Shown here piece after piece: positions 1 to 9,330 of a stretch of DNA of 33,579 nt (its first letter is position 1; the number at the start of each line of letters is the position of its first letter). Below the pieces are notes generated by a model that saw only the letters and a program-made list of their open reading frames with translations, ran no database searches and was not told the origin of the DNA. The position numbers were made by a program, and so were the translations under genes. Origin of the DNA: an uncultured Lactobacillus sp. (GTDB lineage: Bacteria; Bacillota; Bacilli; Lactobacillales; Lactobacillaceae). Location: NCBI GenBank assembly GCA_947641735.1, contig CANRQR010000015.1, positions 1-33,579 of the forward strand, in the 5' to 3' direction.

Positions 1-1946
1 CTTTCAGCAGATTGACGTAAAATATCTTGAGAAACAGCTACATCAGAAGTAGTATCTGCTCCAGCAACCCATAAACGAATAATCTCTGCACCCATTTGCT
101 TGATGACATCATTAGGTGAAATTACATTACCTAATGACTTAGACATTTTATGTCCCTTATCATCTAACACAAATCCCTGTGATAAAACTTGTTTATAAGG
201 AGCTTTTCCAGTAACCGCAACAGAAGTAATTAAACTTGAGTTGAACCAACCACGATACTGATCACTACCTTCAAGATATAAATCAGCTGGGAAACCTAGG
301 CCATCACGTTCTTGCATAACACCAGCCCATGAAGAACCAGAGTCAAACCAAACATCTAGAATATCAGTTTCTTTTCTAAATTTACCGTTTGGTGAGTGTT
401 CTGACTTAAAGCCTTCAGGAAGTAATTCTTCAGCAGTATGAGTATACCAAGCATTAGATCCTTCTTTTTCAAAGATTTGAGCAACATGTTCAATCGTTTC
501 TGGAGTAACAATTGGCGTATCATCTTCAGCATAGAAAATTGGAAGTGGTACTCCCCAGGCACGTTGACGAGAAATTACCCAGTCACCACGATCTCTAATC
601 ATGTTGTAAAGACGAGTTTTACCCCATGAAGGAATGAAATCTGCTTTCTCAATTTCTGCTAAAATTTGATCTCTAAACTTATCAATCGAAGCAAACCATT
701 GAGTAGTTGCACGGTAAATTACTGGCTTCTTAGTACGCCAATCATGTGGATAGGAGTGAGTAAAGAAGTCAAGCTTCAAGAGTGCACCTGCTTTTTCAAG
801 CTTTTCAGCAACTACTTTATTAGCATCATCATAGAACATACCAACTAATTCTGGATCTGGAACTTCTTTAGTAAATCTACCTTGAGCATCCATTGGACTA
901 AATACTGGCACTCCATAACGACGACCAACATTGTAGTCATCCTCACCAAAACCAGTAGCGTTGTGAACTAAACCAGTACCATCATCATCAGTTACGTAAG
1001 TGTCGTTCATAACTAGACCATATTCACCTAAGCCATTTTTACCATAAAGAGGATGCAGATAAGTCATACGATCAAAATCAGTACCTTTAAGAGTCTTAAG
1101 AACTTTATAGTCTTCCCAGCCCAAATCCTCTGCGACAGCTGACAACCGGTCACTACCGATTACATACTTTTTACCATTAACTTCAACTACTGAATAGTCA
1201 AATTTAGGGTTAACAGTAATACCTACGTTACTTGGAATAGTCCAAGGAGTAGTAGTCCAAATTACTAATGAGGTATCTGAATCTAAAATTCCTTTTCCAT
1301 CTTTAATTGGGAAAGCAACATAAATTCTTGGAGATTTAATGTCGTGATATTCAACTTCGGCTTCTGCTAAAGTTGATTCACTAGACCATGACCAGTAAAC
1401 TGGTTTCTTACCCTTATAAATGTAACCCTTTTTAAACATTTCACCAAAGACTCTAATTTCTTCAGCTTCAAATTTAGGTTGTAAAGTAACGTATGGGTGA
1501 TCCCAATCTGCCATTACACCCAAGCGCTTAAAGTCGGCCATTTGTTTTTGAACTTGCTCTTCTGCAAATTGACGGCAAAGCTCTCTATACTTTGCACGAT
1601 CCATTGTCTTACGGTCAACACCCTTTTTAGCTAATTGTTGTTCAACAGGAAGTCCGTGTGTATCCCAACCAGGAACATAAGGAGCATAATAACCATTCAT
1701 ATTCTTAAAACGAACAATGATGTCCTTAGAGATCTTATTTAATGAATGCCCCATATGAATATTACCATTAGCAAATGGAGGACCATCATGAAGATCAAAA
1801 CGAGGTTTACCCTCATTAAGCTTTAATCTTTGTTCGTATAATTTATTTTCTTCCCATTCTTTTTGCCATTGAGCTTCACGCACTGGAAGATTACCGCGCA
1901 TTTTAAATTTAGTCTTGCCCAAATTTAATGTATCTTTAACTCTCAT
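1..1946 (-). CDS. ileS: Isoleucyl-tRNA synthetase (partial, C-terminus outside window)
   Basis: Charges tRNA-Ile with isoleucine in the cytoplasm. The frame is open from the ATG at 1946 to the window edge, giving about 648 residues. The usual bacterial enzyme has roughly 920-930, so the anticodon-binding end and any zinc-binding tail are missing here. Seen in translation: the class I HIGH motif as HMGH (residues 64-67, after [10 protein letters not shown]) and KMSKS (600-604, followed by LGN), with the long editing insertion between them. The sequence [11 protein letters not shown] typical of the editing region is visible. It lies downstream of divIVA and directly behind a T-box leader, so expression should respond to uncharged tRNA-Ile. 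It closes the dcw cluster, an order common in lactobacilli. Confidence 0.97.
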   Translation of the reverse strand, partial: MRVKDTLNLGKTKFKMRGNLPVREAQWQKEWEENKLYEQRLKLNEGKPRFDLHDGPPFANGNIHMGHSLNKISKDIIVRFKNMNGYYAPYVPGWDTHGLPVEQQLAKKGVDRKTMDRAKYRELCRQFAEEQVQKQMADFKRLGVMADWDHPYVTLQPKFEAEEIRVFGEMFKKGYIYKGKKPVYWSWSSESTLAEAEVEYHDIKSPRIYVAFPIKDGKGILDSDTSLVIWTTTPWTIPSNVGITVNPKFDYSVVEVNGKKYVIGSDRLSAVAEDLGWEDYKVLKTLKGTDFDRMTYLHPLYGKNGLGEYGLVMNDTYVTDDDGTGLVHNATGFGEDDYNVGRRYGVPVFSPMDAQGRFTKEVPDPELVGMFYDDANKVVAEKLEKAGALLKLDFFTHSYPHDWRTKKPVIYRATTQWFASIDKFRDQILAEIEKADFIPSWGKTRLYNMIRDRGDWVISRQRAWGVPLPIFYAEDDTPIVTPETIEHVAQIFEKEGSNAWYTHTAEELLPEGFKSEHSPNGKFRKETDILDVWFDSGSSWAGVMQERDGLGFPADLYLEGSDQYRGWFNSSLITSVAVTGKAPYKQVLSQGFVLDDKGHKMSKSLGNVISPNDVIKQMGAEIIRLWVAGADTTSDVAVSQDILRQSAE

Positions 1947-1964
1947 AAAAAATCCTTTCTTAAC

Positions 1965-2170
1965 AAAAAAGCCTCATCCTAATAGGACGAAGCTTATCGT
2001 GGTACCACCTAAATTGAACAGAATACAACTATTCCATTCCACTTGTTTCCTGTGTATCGTACAGATAAACGTTTAAGTCAATTGGCAGCTGATTAACTTT
2101 TGACAGTTGTTAGTCTTTCACCATCACTAACTCGCTAAATCGTCTACTTGTTGGTACTGTCGACTTAAAT
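1965..2170 (-). promoter_or_regulatory. T-box riboswitch (isoleucine) of ileS
   Basis: The minus strand carries the T-box core AGGTGGTACCACG (1998-2010), which pairs with the tRNA acceptor end. It is followed by a terminator hairpin (arms 1971-1980 and 1984-1993) and a T run (1965-1970). The Stem I base is the perfect pair TTTAAGTC (2162-2169) with GACTTAAA (2072-2079). An ATC triplet (2091-2093) on the 3' side of Stem I is the likely isoleucine specifier. The leader begins where divIVA stops. I see no strong promoter of its own, so it may be read through from the dcw operon. Family known; the specifier assignment is inference. Confidence 0.93.
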
Positions 2171-2962
2171 TTAATTATCTTTTAAATCATCCGGGAAAAT
2201 AATCACTGGTCCATCACGCCGCTCAGTATTTTCTTCTGTAGCCTGCATGCTTTCTTTAACTGGACTATCTCCAGCTAAAACCTCAGGATTATCTTCCGTT
2301 TCTTGAACAGAGTTTACTTCATTTATTGCATTATTGTCAACCTCTGTATTAGATAGCTTATCATTTTCTTCAGTTGGTACTTCATTAGTCATCGGACCAT
2401 CAGGAATTGGTTCATCTTCTAAAGGCTGTGAGCCATCGGCTGGATACAAACGTGAGCGGCCATAATACTTATCTAAGTAGTATTGCCAATCAGAATCACT
2501 CAATTCCTTTATTTGATCCTTGAGCATTCCTTGAATAGCTTCTCGGAAGTCTTCAACTTTAGCCTTAAGCAAATCATAATCTTTGTTTAAAGTATCATAT
2601 TGCTTTTGAAGTTCAGCTTTCTTATTTTCGCCTTTATCTTGAGCCTTTTGAATTATCTCAGCAGCATCTTGATTAGCCTTTTGAATAATTTCTTTAGACT
2701 CTTTATTAGTTCTCTTTTTAATTTCTTCAGCATTCTCTTGTGCTGAAATTAGAGATTCATTAATTGAATCCTTAACCTTTTCGTATTTTTCTACTTTTTT
2801 CTTTAATTCAACATTTTCATTTTTTAAATCGACAATTTGATCTAATGCATCCCCATATGCATCAACAATTCGATCTAAAAAACTATCTACCTGTTTGGAA
2901 TCATACCCCCGAAGTTTTGTTGAAAACTCCTTGTTATGGATATCCATTGGCGTTAATGTCAT
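2171..2962 (-). CDS. divIVA: Cell division initiation protein DivIVA
   Basis: A 263-residue coiled-coil protein that binds negatively curved membrane at septum and poles and recruits division or wall factors. The N-terminus has the DivIVA lipid-binding domain (LTPMDIHNKEFSTKLRGYD, residues 3-21, then VDSFLDRIVDAY). Long heptad-type coiled coil covers roughly residues 28-160, rich in Lys, Glu and Gln. The last 90 residues are acidic, low complexity and probably disordered. It is longer than Bacillus subtilis DivIVA (about 164 residues), mainly because of this tail. The ATG at 2962 has a fair ribosome site (AAGGTGAT). It lies 4 bases after ylmH, in the conserved sepF-ylmG-ylmH-divIVA order. Confidence 0.96.
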   Translation of the reverse strand: MTLTPMDIHNKEFSTKLRGYDSKQVDSFLDRIVDAYGDALDQIVDLKNENVELKKKVEKYEKVKDSINESLISAQENAEEIKKRTNKESKEIIQKANQDAAEIIQKAQDKGENKKAELQKQYDTLNKDYDLLKAKVEDFREAIQGMLKDQIKELSDSDWQYYLDKYYGRSRLYPADGSQPLEDEPIPDGPMTNEVPTEENDKLSNTEVDNNAINEVNSVQETEDNPEVLAGDSPVKESMQATEENTERRDGPVIIFPDDLKDN

Positions 2963-2966
2963 ATTA

Positions 2967-3764
2967 TCACCTTTTCTTTGCTTGCCATACCTTTATTTCA
3001 AGTCGTTTCTTACCTTTCTTCGTAGTGGTAAGATTGAGAATTTCATATCTACCGTAATGGCGAATACTTAGCATATCCTGTACAGAAACAATTATATTAG
3101 ATTGCGCTACAATATGCCAATTTAATTTAACTTCTCCATCTTCAATAATTTTCTTAACTTGACTCCTACTTAGATTGGTAATTGAACTCACAATTGCATC
3201 TAAACGAAGTGAAATAGATACAGCACTCATTTCCGTACTATCATCTTCTTGAACTAATACTTTTGATAAAGGTAATTCCTTCAATTTTATTTTTGTTCTA
3301 CCAACGCGATCAATCTGTTCAATAAAGTAATCGACTAATTCACCCTTAACTAAAAATTGCCAATTTTCATTTTCATCATTGATAATATCACCAAAAGTAT
3401 CTAATTCAATTCCTAAATGTGTCAAAACACCTAGAATCTGACTATGTGTAAGTTTTGACCATTTTTTCGGATATTCAACTTCTAAAAGTGAGATCTTAAA
3501 ATCAGCTTGTTCGTATCCCTTATCCCAATCACAAAGCAACATTCTCTTTTTCTCGGCATTAGGATATCCTCCGAAACTGTACAACTGCGCATAGCCACCA
3601 ACAATTTCTTGAAAAATATATTGTTCTCTAGGATTTAAGAAATCTGTTAAGATAGATTCATTTTTAAATAAAAACTGATTAAAAAGACCGACGAAATAAT
3701 CTACCGTCGGTCTTTCACTTTCATCAAAATGTTGATAAAAACTACTAGCTTGTCTTTTTTCCAT
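2967..3764 (-). CDS. ylmH: S4-domain RNA-binding protein YlmH
   Basis: A 265-residue YlmH-family protein. The C-terminal S4 RNA-binding fold spans about residues 180-245 (core LRLDAIVSSITNLSRSQVKKI, with the basic helix-turn pattern of S4 domains). The N-terminal part matches the conserved YlmH region (FLNPREQYIFQEI and GGYPNAEKKRML). Known for the family: binds ribosomal RNA, and Bacillus YlmH has been linked to rescue of stalled large subunits. The start at 3764 follows the ylmG stop by one base and has only a weak ribosome site, suggesting translational coupling. The position between ylmG and divIVA is conserved in Gram-positive bacteria. Confidence 0.92.
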   Translation of the reverse strand: MEKRQASSFYQHFDESERPTVDYFVGLFNQFLFKNESILTDFLNPREQYIFQEIVGGYAQLYSFGGYPNAEKKRMLLCDWDKGYEQADFKISLLEVEYPKKWSKLTHSQILGVLTHLGIELDTFGDIINDENENWQFLVKGELVDYFIEQIDRVGRTKIKLKELPLSKVLVQEDDSTEMSAVSISLRLDAIVSSITNLSRSQVKKIIEDGEVKLNWHIVAQSNIIVSVQDMLSIRHYGRYEILNLTTTKKGKKRLEIKVWQAKKR

Positions 3765-3765
3765 T

Positions 3766-4062
3766 TTACCTAATAAATGCGTACCTAATTATATTTGCTA
3801 TCCAATAAAGGACATAATTATTTACAAAATAAATTACTAATAAGGCTACCACAGGAGCAAAAGAAATTCCCGCAATTGGCGGAATAAAACGCTCAAATAT
3901 TTCTAAATATGGTTCAACAATTTTCCTTAATATCTGTCCCACTTTAGTTGCAAGCAACCTTGGAATCCAAGTTAGCAAAGTATAAATTACAATCAGAAAG
4001 CTATAGATATTCAGCAAATCAGAAATAATACGTAATATCCAGCCTACAATTGAAAATATCAT
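3766..4062 (-). CDS. ylmG: YggT-family membrane protein YlmG
   Basis: A 98-residue integral membrane protein of the YggT/YlmG family. Two hydrophobic segments are seen at about residues 4-30 and 62-88, separated by a loop with the family-typical TWIPRL and VEPYLEIFERFIPPIAGISFAP stretches (the latter begins near residue 48). The molecular role is unsettled; relatives affect division or membrane organisation and, in plastids, nucleoid distribution. The ATG overlaps the sepF stop by one base (TAATG), a typical coupled junction. Placement in the sepF-ylmG-ylmH-divIVA block supports the name. Confidence 0.93.
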   Translation of the reverse strand: MIFSIVGWILRIISDLLNIYSFLIVIYTLLTWIPRLLATKVGQILRKIVEPYLEIFERFIPPIAGISFAPVVALLVIYFVNNYVLYWIANIIRYAFIR

Positions 4063-4496
4063 TAATCCATTTTATCTTTCTTTTCAACTAATTCGGCAAT
4101 TTTACCGTCAGTTTCAAATTTTGGTGGAGTTGCTAAGAAAATTTTGTCACCTACACGTTGAATTTCACCGTTTAGAGCATACACTGTACCAGTAATGAAA
4201 TCAACAATTCTCTGTGCTTGTTCATCATCCATACGAGCAAAATTAATAATAACAGCTTTGTTATTTAGAAGATTTTGAGCTACTTCTTTTGCATCGGAAT
4301 ATACACGAGGTTCATATAAAACAATTTTACTAGTAGCGCCAACACCGGAATTAATAGAAACAACATTTGCTCTTCTTTCATTCTTTTGAGGCTGAGGAAC
4401 TTCTTCTTGTTGTTCATCTACTTCAGTATATGGTGCTTCATTCATTTCATCATCTTCAGCAATACCAAAAAATCTGCCTAATTTATCAAAAGCCAT
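4062..4496 (-). CDS. sepF: Cell division protein SepF
   Basis: A 144-residue SepF. It forms membrane-bound rings that bundle FtsZ filaments and help tether them. The N-terminal amphipathic membrane-targeting segment is MAFDKLGRFFG, followed by an acidic and Gln/Glu-rich linker to about residue 42. The SepF/DUF552 core follows (residues about 43-128, including KIVLYEPRVYSDAKEVA and VDFITGTVYALNG). A strong GGAGGAAAAG ribosome site precedes the ATG at 4496. It sits 18 bases downstream of ftsZ, its direct binding partner, and overlaps ylmG by one base. The FtsZ C-terminal peptide it should bind is intact. Confidence 0.96.
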   Translation of the reverse strand: MAFDKLGRFFGIAEDDEMNEAPYTEVDEQQEEVPQPQKNERRANVVSINSGVGATSKIVLYEPRVYSDAKEVAQNLLNNKAVIINFARMDDEQAQRIVDFITGTVYALNGEIQRVGDKIFLATPPKFETDGKIAELVEKKDKMD

Positions 4497-4514
4497 AACT
4501 TTTCCTCCAAAATA

Positions 4515-5888
4515 CTAATCCTGACGACGATGTTTGAAGAATGGAATATCATTATCTGACTCATCATCTACACTAGTTTCAATTTGAGAGATACTAGTGG
4601 AGTCGTCTGAATTAAATGAATCAAATTCATCGTCATCTTTTTTTTCATTCTCTACAGGCTGTGGACGCTTGTTCTCTTTTCTATCTTGCTTCCAAACGCT
4701 TGTTGGGTCAAGTAAAGTATCTTGAGAATCTTTCTTTTCTGATTTTACTTCAGGAGTTGGTTGTACAGGAGATTCCTTTACAGCACTATCCTCAGTCTCG
4801 ACTTCTGAAGATTCCGAGACTGAAGTGGGTTCGTTAGCTACCACATCTGCTTCTTTCTTAACAGGTTCAGGAGTAGTAACTTCTTGACGTGTTGGACGAC
4901 GCATAGGTTGTCTTGAAGCTTCTTCTTCAGCCTTTGAATCAATTCCAGTTGCAATAACAGTAACAACCACTTCATCGCCTAAATTAGCATTAATTGATGT
5001 ACCAAAGATAATGTTTACTCCGTCACCAGCAGCTTTTGAAACAATATCAGAAGCATCTTGAGCTTCAAATAAAGTTAAATCTGGTCCACCAGTAATGTTA
5101 AGTAATACTTGCTTTGCTCCATCAATTGATACTTCAAGCAATGGGGAAGAAATAGCTAGTTTTGTAGCTTCAACAGTTCTATTTTCACCACTTGCACGAC
5201 CAATTCCCATTAAAGCTGCGCCTTGATTTTCCATAACTGTCTTAACGTCCGCAAAGTCAAGGTTCACATAGTCAGTTGAAGTGATCAAATCAGAAATACC
5301 TTGAACACCTTGACGAAGTACATTATCAGCTTCCTTAAAGGCATCCATCATTGGGGTCTTCTTATCAACCATCTCTAACAAACGGTTATTGGCAATAATA
5401 ACTAAAGTATCAACGTATTGCTTTAATTGGGCAATTCCTTCTGCTGCATTCTTTGACCGTTTCGGACCTTCAAAAGTAAAAGGACGAGTAACTACTCCAA
5501 CGGTTAATGCACCAGTTTCACGAGCAATTTTAGCAATTACAGGAGCAGCACCAGTACCAGTACCACCACCCATTCCTGCAGTGATAAAGATCATATCTGC
5601 GCCTTTTAATGAGTCTTCAATTGTTTGTTGACTCTCTTCAGCCGCCTTTTGACCAACTTCAGGATGAGAGCCTGCCCCTAATCCACGAGTAAGTTTTGGT
5701 CCAAGTTGAATCTTGTTTTCAGCTTTATTACTATTAAGAGCTTGCACATCAGTATTAGCAGCAATAAAGGAAACGCCTTGTACTCCTTCATCAATCATTC
5801 GATTAACGGCATTACCACCGGCACCACCAACACCGATTACTTTAATGACTGCATTCTTGTTGTCATCAGAATCGAAAGTAAAATCCAT
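4515..5888 (-). CDS. ftsZ: Cell division GTPase FtsZ
   Basis: A tubulin-like GTPase that forms the division ring at midcell. Visible: N-terminal GTP-binding loop [11 protein letters not shown] (19-29), tubulin signature GGGTGTG (107-113) and the T7 loop with NLDFADV (about 208-214). After residue 320 a long acidic, Ser/Glu/Pro-rich linker of about 125 residues runs to the conserved C-terminal peptide [11 protein letters not shown], the docking site for FtsA, SepF and EzrA. At 457 residues it is longer than Bacillus or E. coli FtsZ (about 383), entirely because of the linker. It is 19 bases downstream of ftsA, as usual. The start ([19 protein letters not shown]) matches lactobacillar FtsZ. Confidence 0.98.
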   Translation of the reverse strand: MDFTFDSDDNKNAVIKVIGVGGAGGNAVNRMIDEGVQGVSFIAANTDVQALNSNKAENKIQLGPKLTRGLGAGSHPEVGQKAAEESQQTIEDSLKGADMIFITAGMGGGTGTGAAPVIAKIARETGALTVGVVTRPFTFEGPKRSKNAAEGIAQLKQYVDTLVIIANNRLLEMVDKKTPMMDAFKEADNVLRQGVQGISDLITSTDYVNLDFADVKTVMENQGAALMGIGRASGENRTVEATKLAISSPLLEVSIDGAKQVLLNITGGPDLTLFEAQDASDIVSKAAGDGVNIIFGTSINANLGDEVVVTVIATGIDSKAEEEASRQPMRRPTRQEVTTPEPVKKEADVVANEPTSVSESSEVETEDSAVKESPVQPTPEVKSEKKDSQDTLLDPTSVWKQDRKENKRPQPVENEKKDDDEFDSFNSDDSTSISQIETSVDDESDNDIPFFKHRRQD

Positions 5889-5907
5889 TTACTAAACCAC
5901 CTTATTA

Positions 5908-7281
5908 CTAATCAAAGAACTTCTTAAAGAATTCCTTGATTCCTTTTTTATTATTATTCTTATTATCATCATTCTCTTCAGACGTAGAGATCGTTGATGT
6001 AGCACTAGTCTTATTATAATCTTCTTTTTGCTCCATTTCACTAGGAGTTACACGTCTTTTGAAAAATTTCATATTTTCTTGTGCTGAAGATTGGGTAGAA
6101 ACGGGCAAAGTAACCTGATTTCCATAAATAACACTATTAACTAAGTAATCAATATCAGCTAAATTATAGGCATAATTTACTACTCCGTAACCTGCTGCAT
6201 ACATTGGATTTCTTAATCCCATCTGATCTGGTTGGAAAATTCGAGCTTTAACACCAAAATCTTCCTTCACAATATCATCAATTCCTTGCAAAGCGCTAGT
6301 CCCACCAGTAATTACAACACCACCTGGCAAATTAAATGCCTCATGTGATTTTAATCCTTTACCGATACGACTAAAGGTTTGATTAAGACGAGCATTAATT
6401 ATTTCACTTAAGTACTCCTCGTCAATCATCTTAGGTCCATTTTCACCTACGACATTAACAGGAAATTGATTATCACTTGAAGTCAGGCACGGATCTGCAT
6501 ATCCAAACTGTAACTTAATTTTTTCAGCTTCCTTTTTCGAAGTATTTAAAACCACCGAAATATCATTAGTAATATCGATGCCGCCCTCTAAATCAATAGT
6601 TGCATATTTGATTTTATTCTCATGAATTACAGTGGCAGTAGTCGACCCTCCACCTAAATCAAGAATAATCGTACCGAATGTTCGCTCACCTTCATCAAGT
6701 GCTACACTCGCAATTGCCAAAGGTATTGGTACAAAGAAATTATTTTGATAGCCAGCTCGTTCGATCGCCTTACGAATATTATGTAAATCAGCACTAGGAG
6801 CAGTTAATAAAATCCCATGTACTTCAAGAGAATGAGCGATCATTTTTCTAGGATCGTCTACATCAGTTTTCCCATCAATTAAGAACTTGTTAGGCAAGAA
6901 AGCAATAGCTTCTCGACCATCCTTCAATGCAGTATCGATTGCAGTTAATAAAACACGCTTAACATCGTTATCTGTAACTTCTCGACCATTCTCTTCAATG
7001 TTAATTAAGCCAACTGCATTTTCTAGCTGAAGTAAACCAACGGGAATTCCAGTGACTACTCGATAAATTTTAGAATTAGTCTTTTGCGCTACTTTCTTCA
7101 AAACAGCACTTATACTATCCGCAGTTTGATCAATATCAACAATTTTTCCATGGCGCATCCCCTTTGTGGGACCATTTGCAGCACCAATAATTTGCATTTC
7201 ATTAGACGCAGTGTCAGCGACAACTGCTTTAACGCTTGTTGTTCCTATATCCAAGCCTACTAGTAAATCAGTTTTATCCAA
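5908..7281 (-). CDS. ftsA: Cell division protein FtsA
   Basis: Actin-like ATPase that anchors FtsZ to the membrane and activates the divisome. ATP-binding motifs are visible: phosphate-1 GLDIGTTS (residues 9-16), phosphate-2 ILDLGGGSTT and the adenosine motif GGVVITGGTSAL. The SHS2/1C region lies between the first two. The C-terminus ends in an amphipathic helix (KGIKEFFKKFFD) after a disordered Asn/Ser-rich linker. Start: the frame is open back to a TTG at 7311. I chose the TTG at 7281 (MDKTDLLVG) because a GGGGGG ribosome site lies 7 bases upstream and family members begin here. The gene stands between divIB and ftsZ. Confidence 0.95.
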   Translation of the reverse strand: MDKTDLLVGLDIGTTSVKAVVADTASNEMQIIGAANGPTKGMRHGKIVDIDQTADSISAVLKKVAQKTNSKIYRVVTGIPVGLLQLENAVGLINIEENGREVTDNDVKRVLLTAIDTALKDGREAIAFLPNKFLIDGKTDVDDPRKMIAHSLEVHGILLTAPSADLHNIRKAIERAGYQNNFFVPIPLAIASVALDEGERTFGTIILDLGGGSTTATVIHENKIKYATIDLEGGIDITNDISVVLNTSKKEAEKIKLQFGYADPCLTSSDNQFPVNVVGENGPKMIDEEYLSEIINARLNQTFSRIGKGLKSHEAFNLPGGVVITGGTSALQGIDDIVKEDFGVKARIFQPDQMGLRNPMYAAGYGVVNYAYNLADIDYLVNSVIYGNQVTLPVSTQSSAQENMKFFKRRVTPSEMEQKEDYNKTSATSTISTSEENDDNKNNNKKGIKEFFKKFFD

Positions 7282-7346
7282 GGTAATGCCCCCCAAAACA
7301 TAACTATACAATAAATTTTAACATATGGTTTAAGTTCTCACTAATA

Positions 7347-8195
7347 TCAAGTTAGTCCTAGTTTAACCTTTTCTGCTTGTGTTAGCGGTCGACTATAAGC
7401 ACCAATTTCAAAATCAATTACTGATGGTTCTTTTAGCTGACTTTTTATTTTGTCATAATATCGTATCTTACTCTTAATAGTTGATAGATTTCCAATAACA
7501 ATATTGTTATCTTTCATCACTAAAACAATTTGACTCGGCCTCCGTGTTTCACCACTTAGCATTTTTACTTGGTCACGTATATGCTGTGGTAGACTGGCAT
7601 ATACCTTGATATCTTCGCTCAAAGAAACCTTCTGATTATATCCTGTAAATAAAGGCTTACTTTTATCAATCTTGTCGCTAGCAATAACTTGGCTACCTAC
7701 TTTCCCTGTGGCTAATATCTTTCGGTAACCTTCACCTTCATGAATATACCCAATCACTGGTCGTTCTTTGATATTTAAAACCAAATGATTTGTTTTTTGC
7801 ACGCCTACCTGAACCTTTTCAATCTCAGGAAAAGCAGCTGATAATTTCTCAGTATATTTCTTTCCTTTTAATAAGCAGAATACCACTTTATTTTCTGGAG
7901 AAATACCTGCTGTTTTGACTAGTTGTTTACTATTTAATTCAGGCACTCCTTTAACTTGTACACTTGCTACATTTGCTTTAGGCGAAACATAATATCCTAA
8001 AGCTAAAATACAGCAAAGCGAAAAAAAGATTATAAATCCTAATCTAGTTAGTAAAGCATGTCGTCTTTCAGCTTGTAATTTAGTTAGTGAGGCAGAGACT
8101 CTTCTTTTTTCATTATTATTGGTTTTATTTTTATAATCAATCCAGCCTGATAACTCTTGTTTAGGATCTTTTTTGGTTATTTTTTTCTTAGCCAT
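7347..8195 (-). CDS. divIB: Cell division protein DivIB/FtsQ
   Basis: Bitopic divisome protein that forms a complex with FtsL and DivIC and controls septal peptidoglycan synthesis. A basic cytoplasmic N-terminus (Lys-rich, about 50 residues) is followed by one membrane span (LGFIIFFSLCCILALGYYV) and an extracellular POTRA domain starting VASVQVKGVPELNSKQLV. The FtsQ-type beta domain follows (VQVGVQKTNHLVLNIKERPVIGY). An in-frame GTG at 8204 exists, but the ATG at 8195 is preferred: AAGGAAG lies 8 bases ahead of it and abuts the GTG. It lies 18 bases after murG and 65 bases before the ftsA start. Confidence 0.93.
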   Translation of the reverse strand: MAKKKITKKDPKQELSGWIDYKNKTNNNEKRRVSASLTKLQAERRHALLTRLGFIIFFSLCCILALGYYVSPKANVASVQVKGVPELNSKQLVKTAGISPENKVVFCLLKGKKYTEKLSAAFPEIEKVQVGVQKTNHLVLNIKERPVIGYIHEGEGYRKILATGKVGSQVIASDKIDKSKPLFTGYNQKVSLSEDIKVYASLPQHIRDQVKMLSGETRRPSQIVLVMKDNNIVIGNLSTIKSKIRYYDKIKSQLKEPSVIDFEIGAYSRPLTQAEKVKLGLT

Positions 8196-8213
8196 GTGCC
8201 TCACTTCCTTCCA

Positions 8214-9329
8214 TTATTTTTTATTCTTAATTAAGTTCTCCATTACAGAAATCACTTGATCTGATGCATCAGGAACTCCTAATCTCTTAGATGCATCACT
8301 CATTTTCTTTGCATAATTTGTATCTAACAAAATATGATCAATCGATGAGACAAAATTATTTGGATTTAAATCATCTTCTGGAATAACTAAGGCTGCTCCG
8401 GCTTTCTCCATATCCATGGCATTTTTCATTTGATGATTATGAGTGACATTTGGACTAGGAATTAAAATTACTGGAACACCAAGAGCAGTAAATTCAGCTA
8501 AACTGGTTGCTCCAGAACGTGCTACAACACATGTCATTTGAGGTAACAACCCTGGCATATTATCAATATAAGGTACAATCTTTATATTTGAGTTAATTTC
8601 TTTACCAGCTAATTTTTCCTTAACGCTTCCATAATATAGTTGACCAGTAGCCCAAATAACTTGATAAGGCTTAGTTTCTAATTCTGAAAGGGATTTTTCT
8701 ACAATTTTATTAATTGCTAGAGCCCCACGAGAACCGCCAAAAATCAAAACAGTAGGCATATTTGGATTTAGTCCCCATTTTTTAGAAATATCAACATTTT
8801 CTTTATTTAAGTCTAAAACTTGTTGTGAACGAGGATTACCAGTTTTAACTAATTTTTTCTTTTCTGAAAATTGCTTAGCCGCATCATCGAAGGTATAACA
8901 AATTTTATCAACATAGTGTGCTAAGAATTTATTAGCTAATCCAACAACCGAATTAGACTCATGAATAATAGTTGGAATATGCAGCTTAGCTGCTTCATAA
9001 ACAATAGCACCTGATACATAGCCACCAGTTCCTACTACAACATCAGGTTTAAAATCCTTGATAATTTGTTTTGCTTCTTTTGTAGCCTTAATGAAAAGCT
9101 CAATTGTTTCGAAATTCTTTAAAGGATGTTTACGGTCAAAACCCTTAATCTTTAAAGTCTTAAATGGGACGCCCGCTGCTGGAACAATTTTAGATTCTAA
9201 TCCTCGATCTGTTCCAACAAATAGAATTTCATCATTTGTAACTAATTTACGTTCTTTCAAACGCTCAATCAACGCCATAATTGGATAAATGTGGCCGCCA
9301 GTTCCGCCACCAGAAAAAATTACTCTCAT
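8214..9329 (-). CDS. murG: Lipid II synthase MurG (GlcNAc transferase)
   Basis: Transfers GlcNAc from UDP-GlcNAc to lipid I to make lipid II on the inner face of the membrane. GT28 family, 371 residues, normal length. Visible: the N-terminal glycine loop GGGTGGHIYP (7-16), GTGGYVSG, HESNSVVGLANK, and in the C-terminal donor domain FGGSRGA and RSGATSLAEFTALGVP. It follows murD by one base and precedes divIB by 18 bases, so it is in the same operon. ftsW and murB, which sit beside murG in some other Firmicutes, are absent here. Confidence 0.97.
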   Translation of the reverse strand: MRVIFSGGGTGGHIYPIMALIERLKERKLVTNDEILFVGTDRGLESKIVPAAGVPFKTLKIKGFDRKHPLKNFETIELFIKATKEAKQIIKDFKPDVVVGTGGYVSGAIVYEAAKLHIPTIIHESNSVVGLANKFLAHYVDKICYTFDDAAKQFSEKKKLVKTGNPRSQQVLDLNKENVDISKKWGLNPNMPTVLIFGGSRGALAINKIVEKSLSELETKPYQVIWATGQLYYGSVKEKLAGKEINSNIKIVPYIDNMPGLLPQMTCVVARSGATSLAEFTALGVPVILIPSPNVTHNHQMKNAMDMEKAGAALVIPEDDLNPNNFVSSIDHILLDTNYAKKMSDASKRLGVPDASDQVISVMENLIKNKK

Positions 9330-9330
9330 T

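Noticed and set aside
438..848. Open frames on both strands within 356-848
   Set aside because: All lie inside ileS, whose frame continues to the window edge with clear synthetase motifs.
4616..4837. Plus-strand open frame opposite the FtsZ linker
   Set aside because: Low-complexity antisense of a Ser/Glu-rich coding region; no ribosome site or family resemblance.
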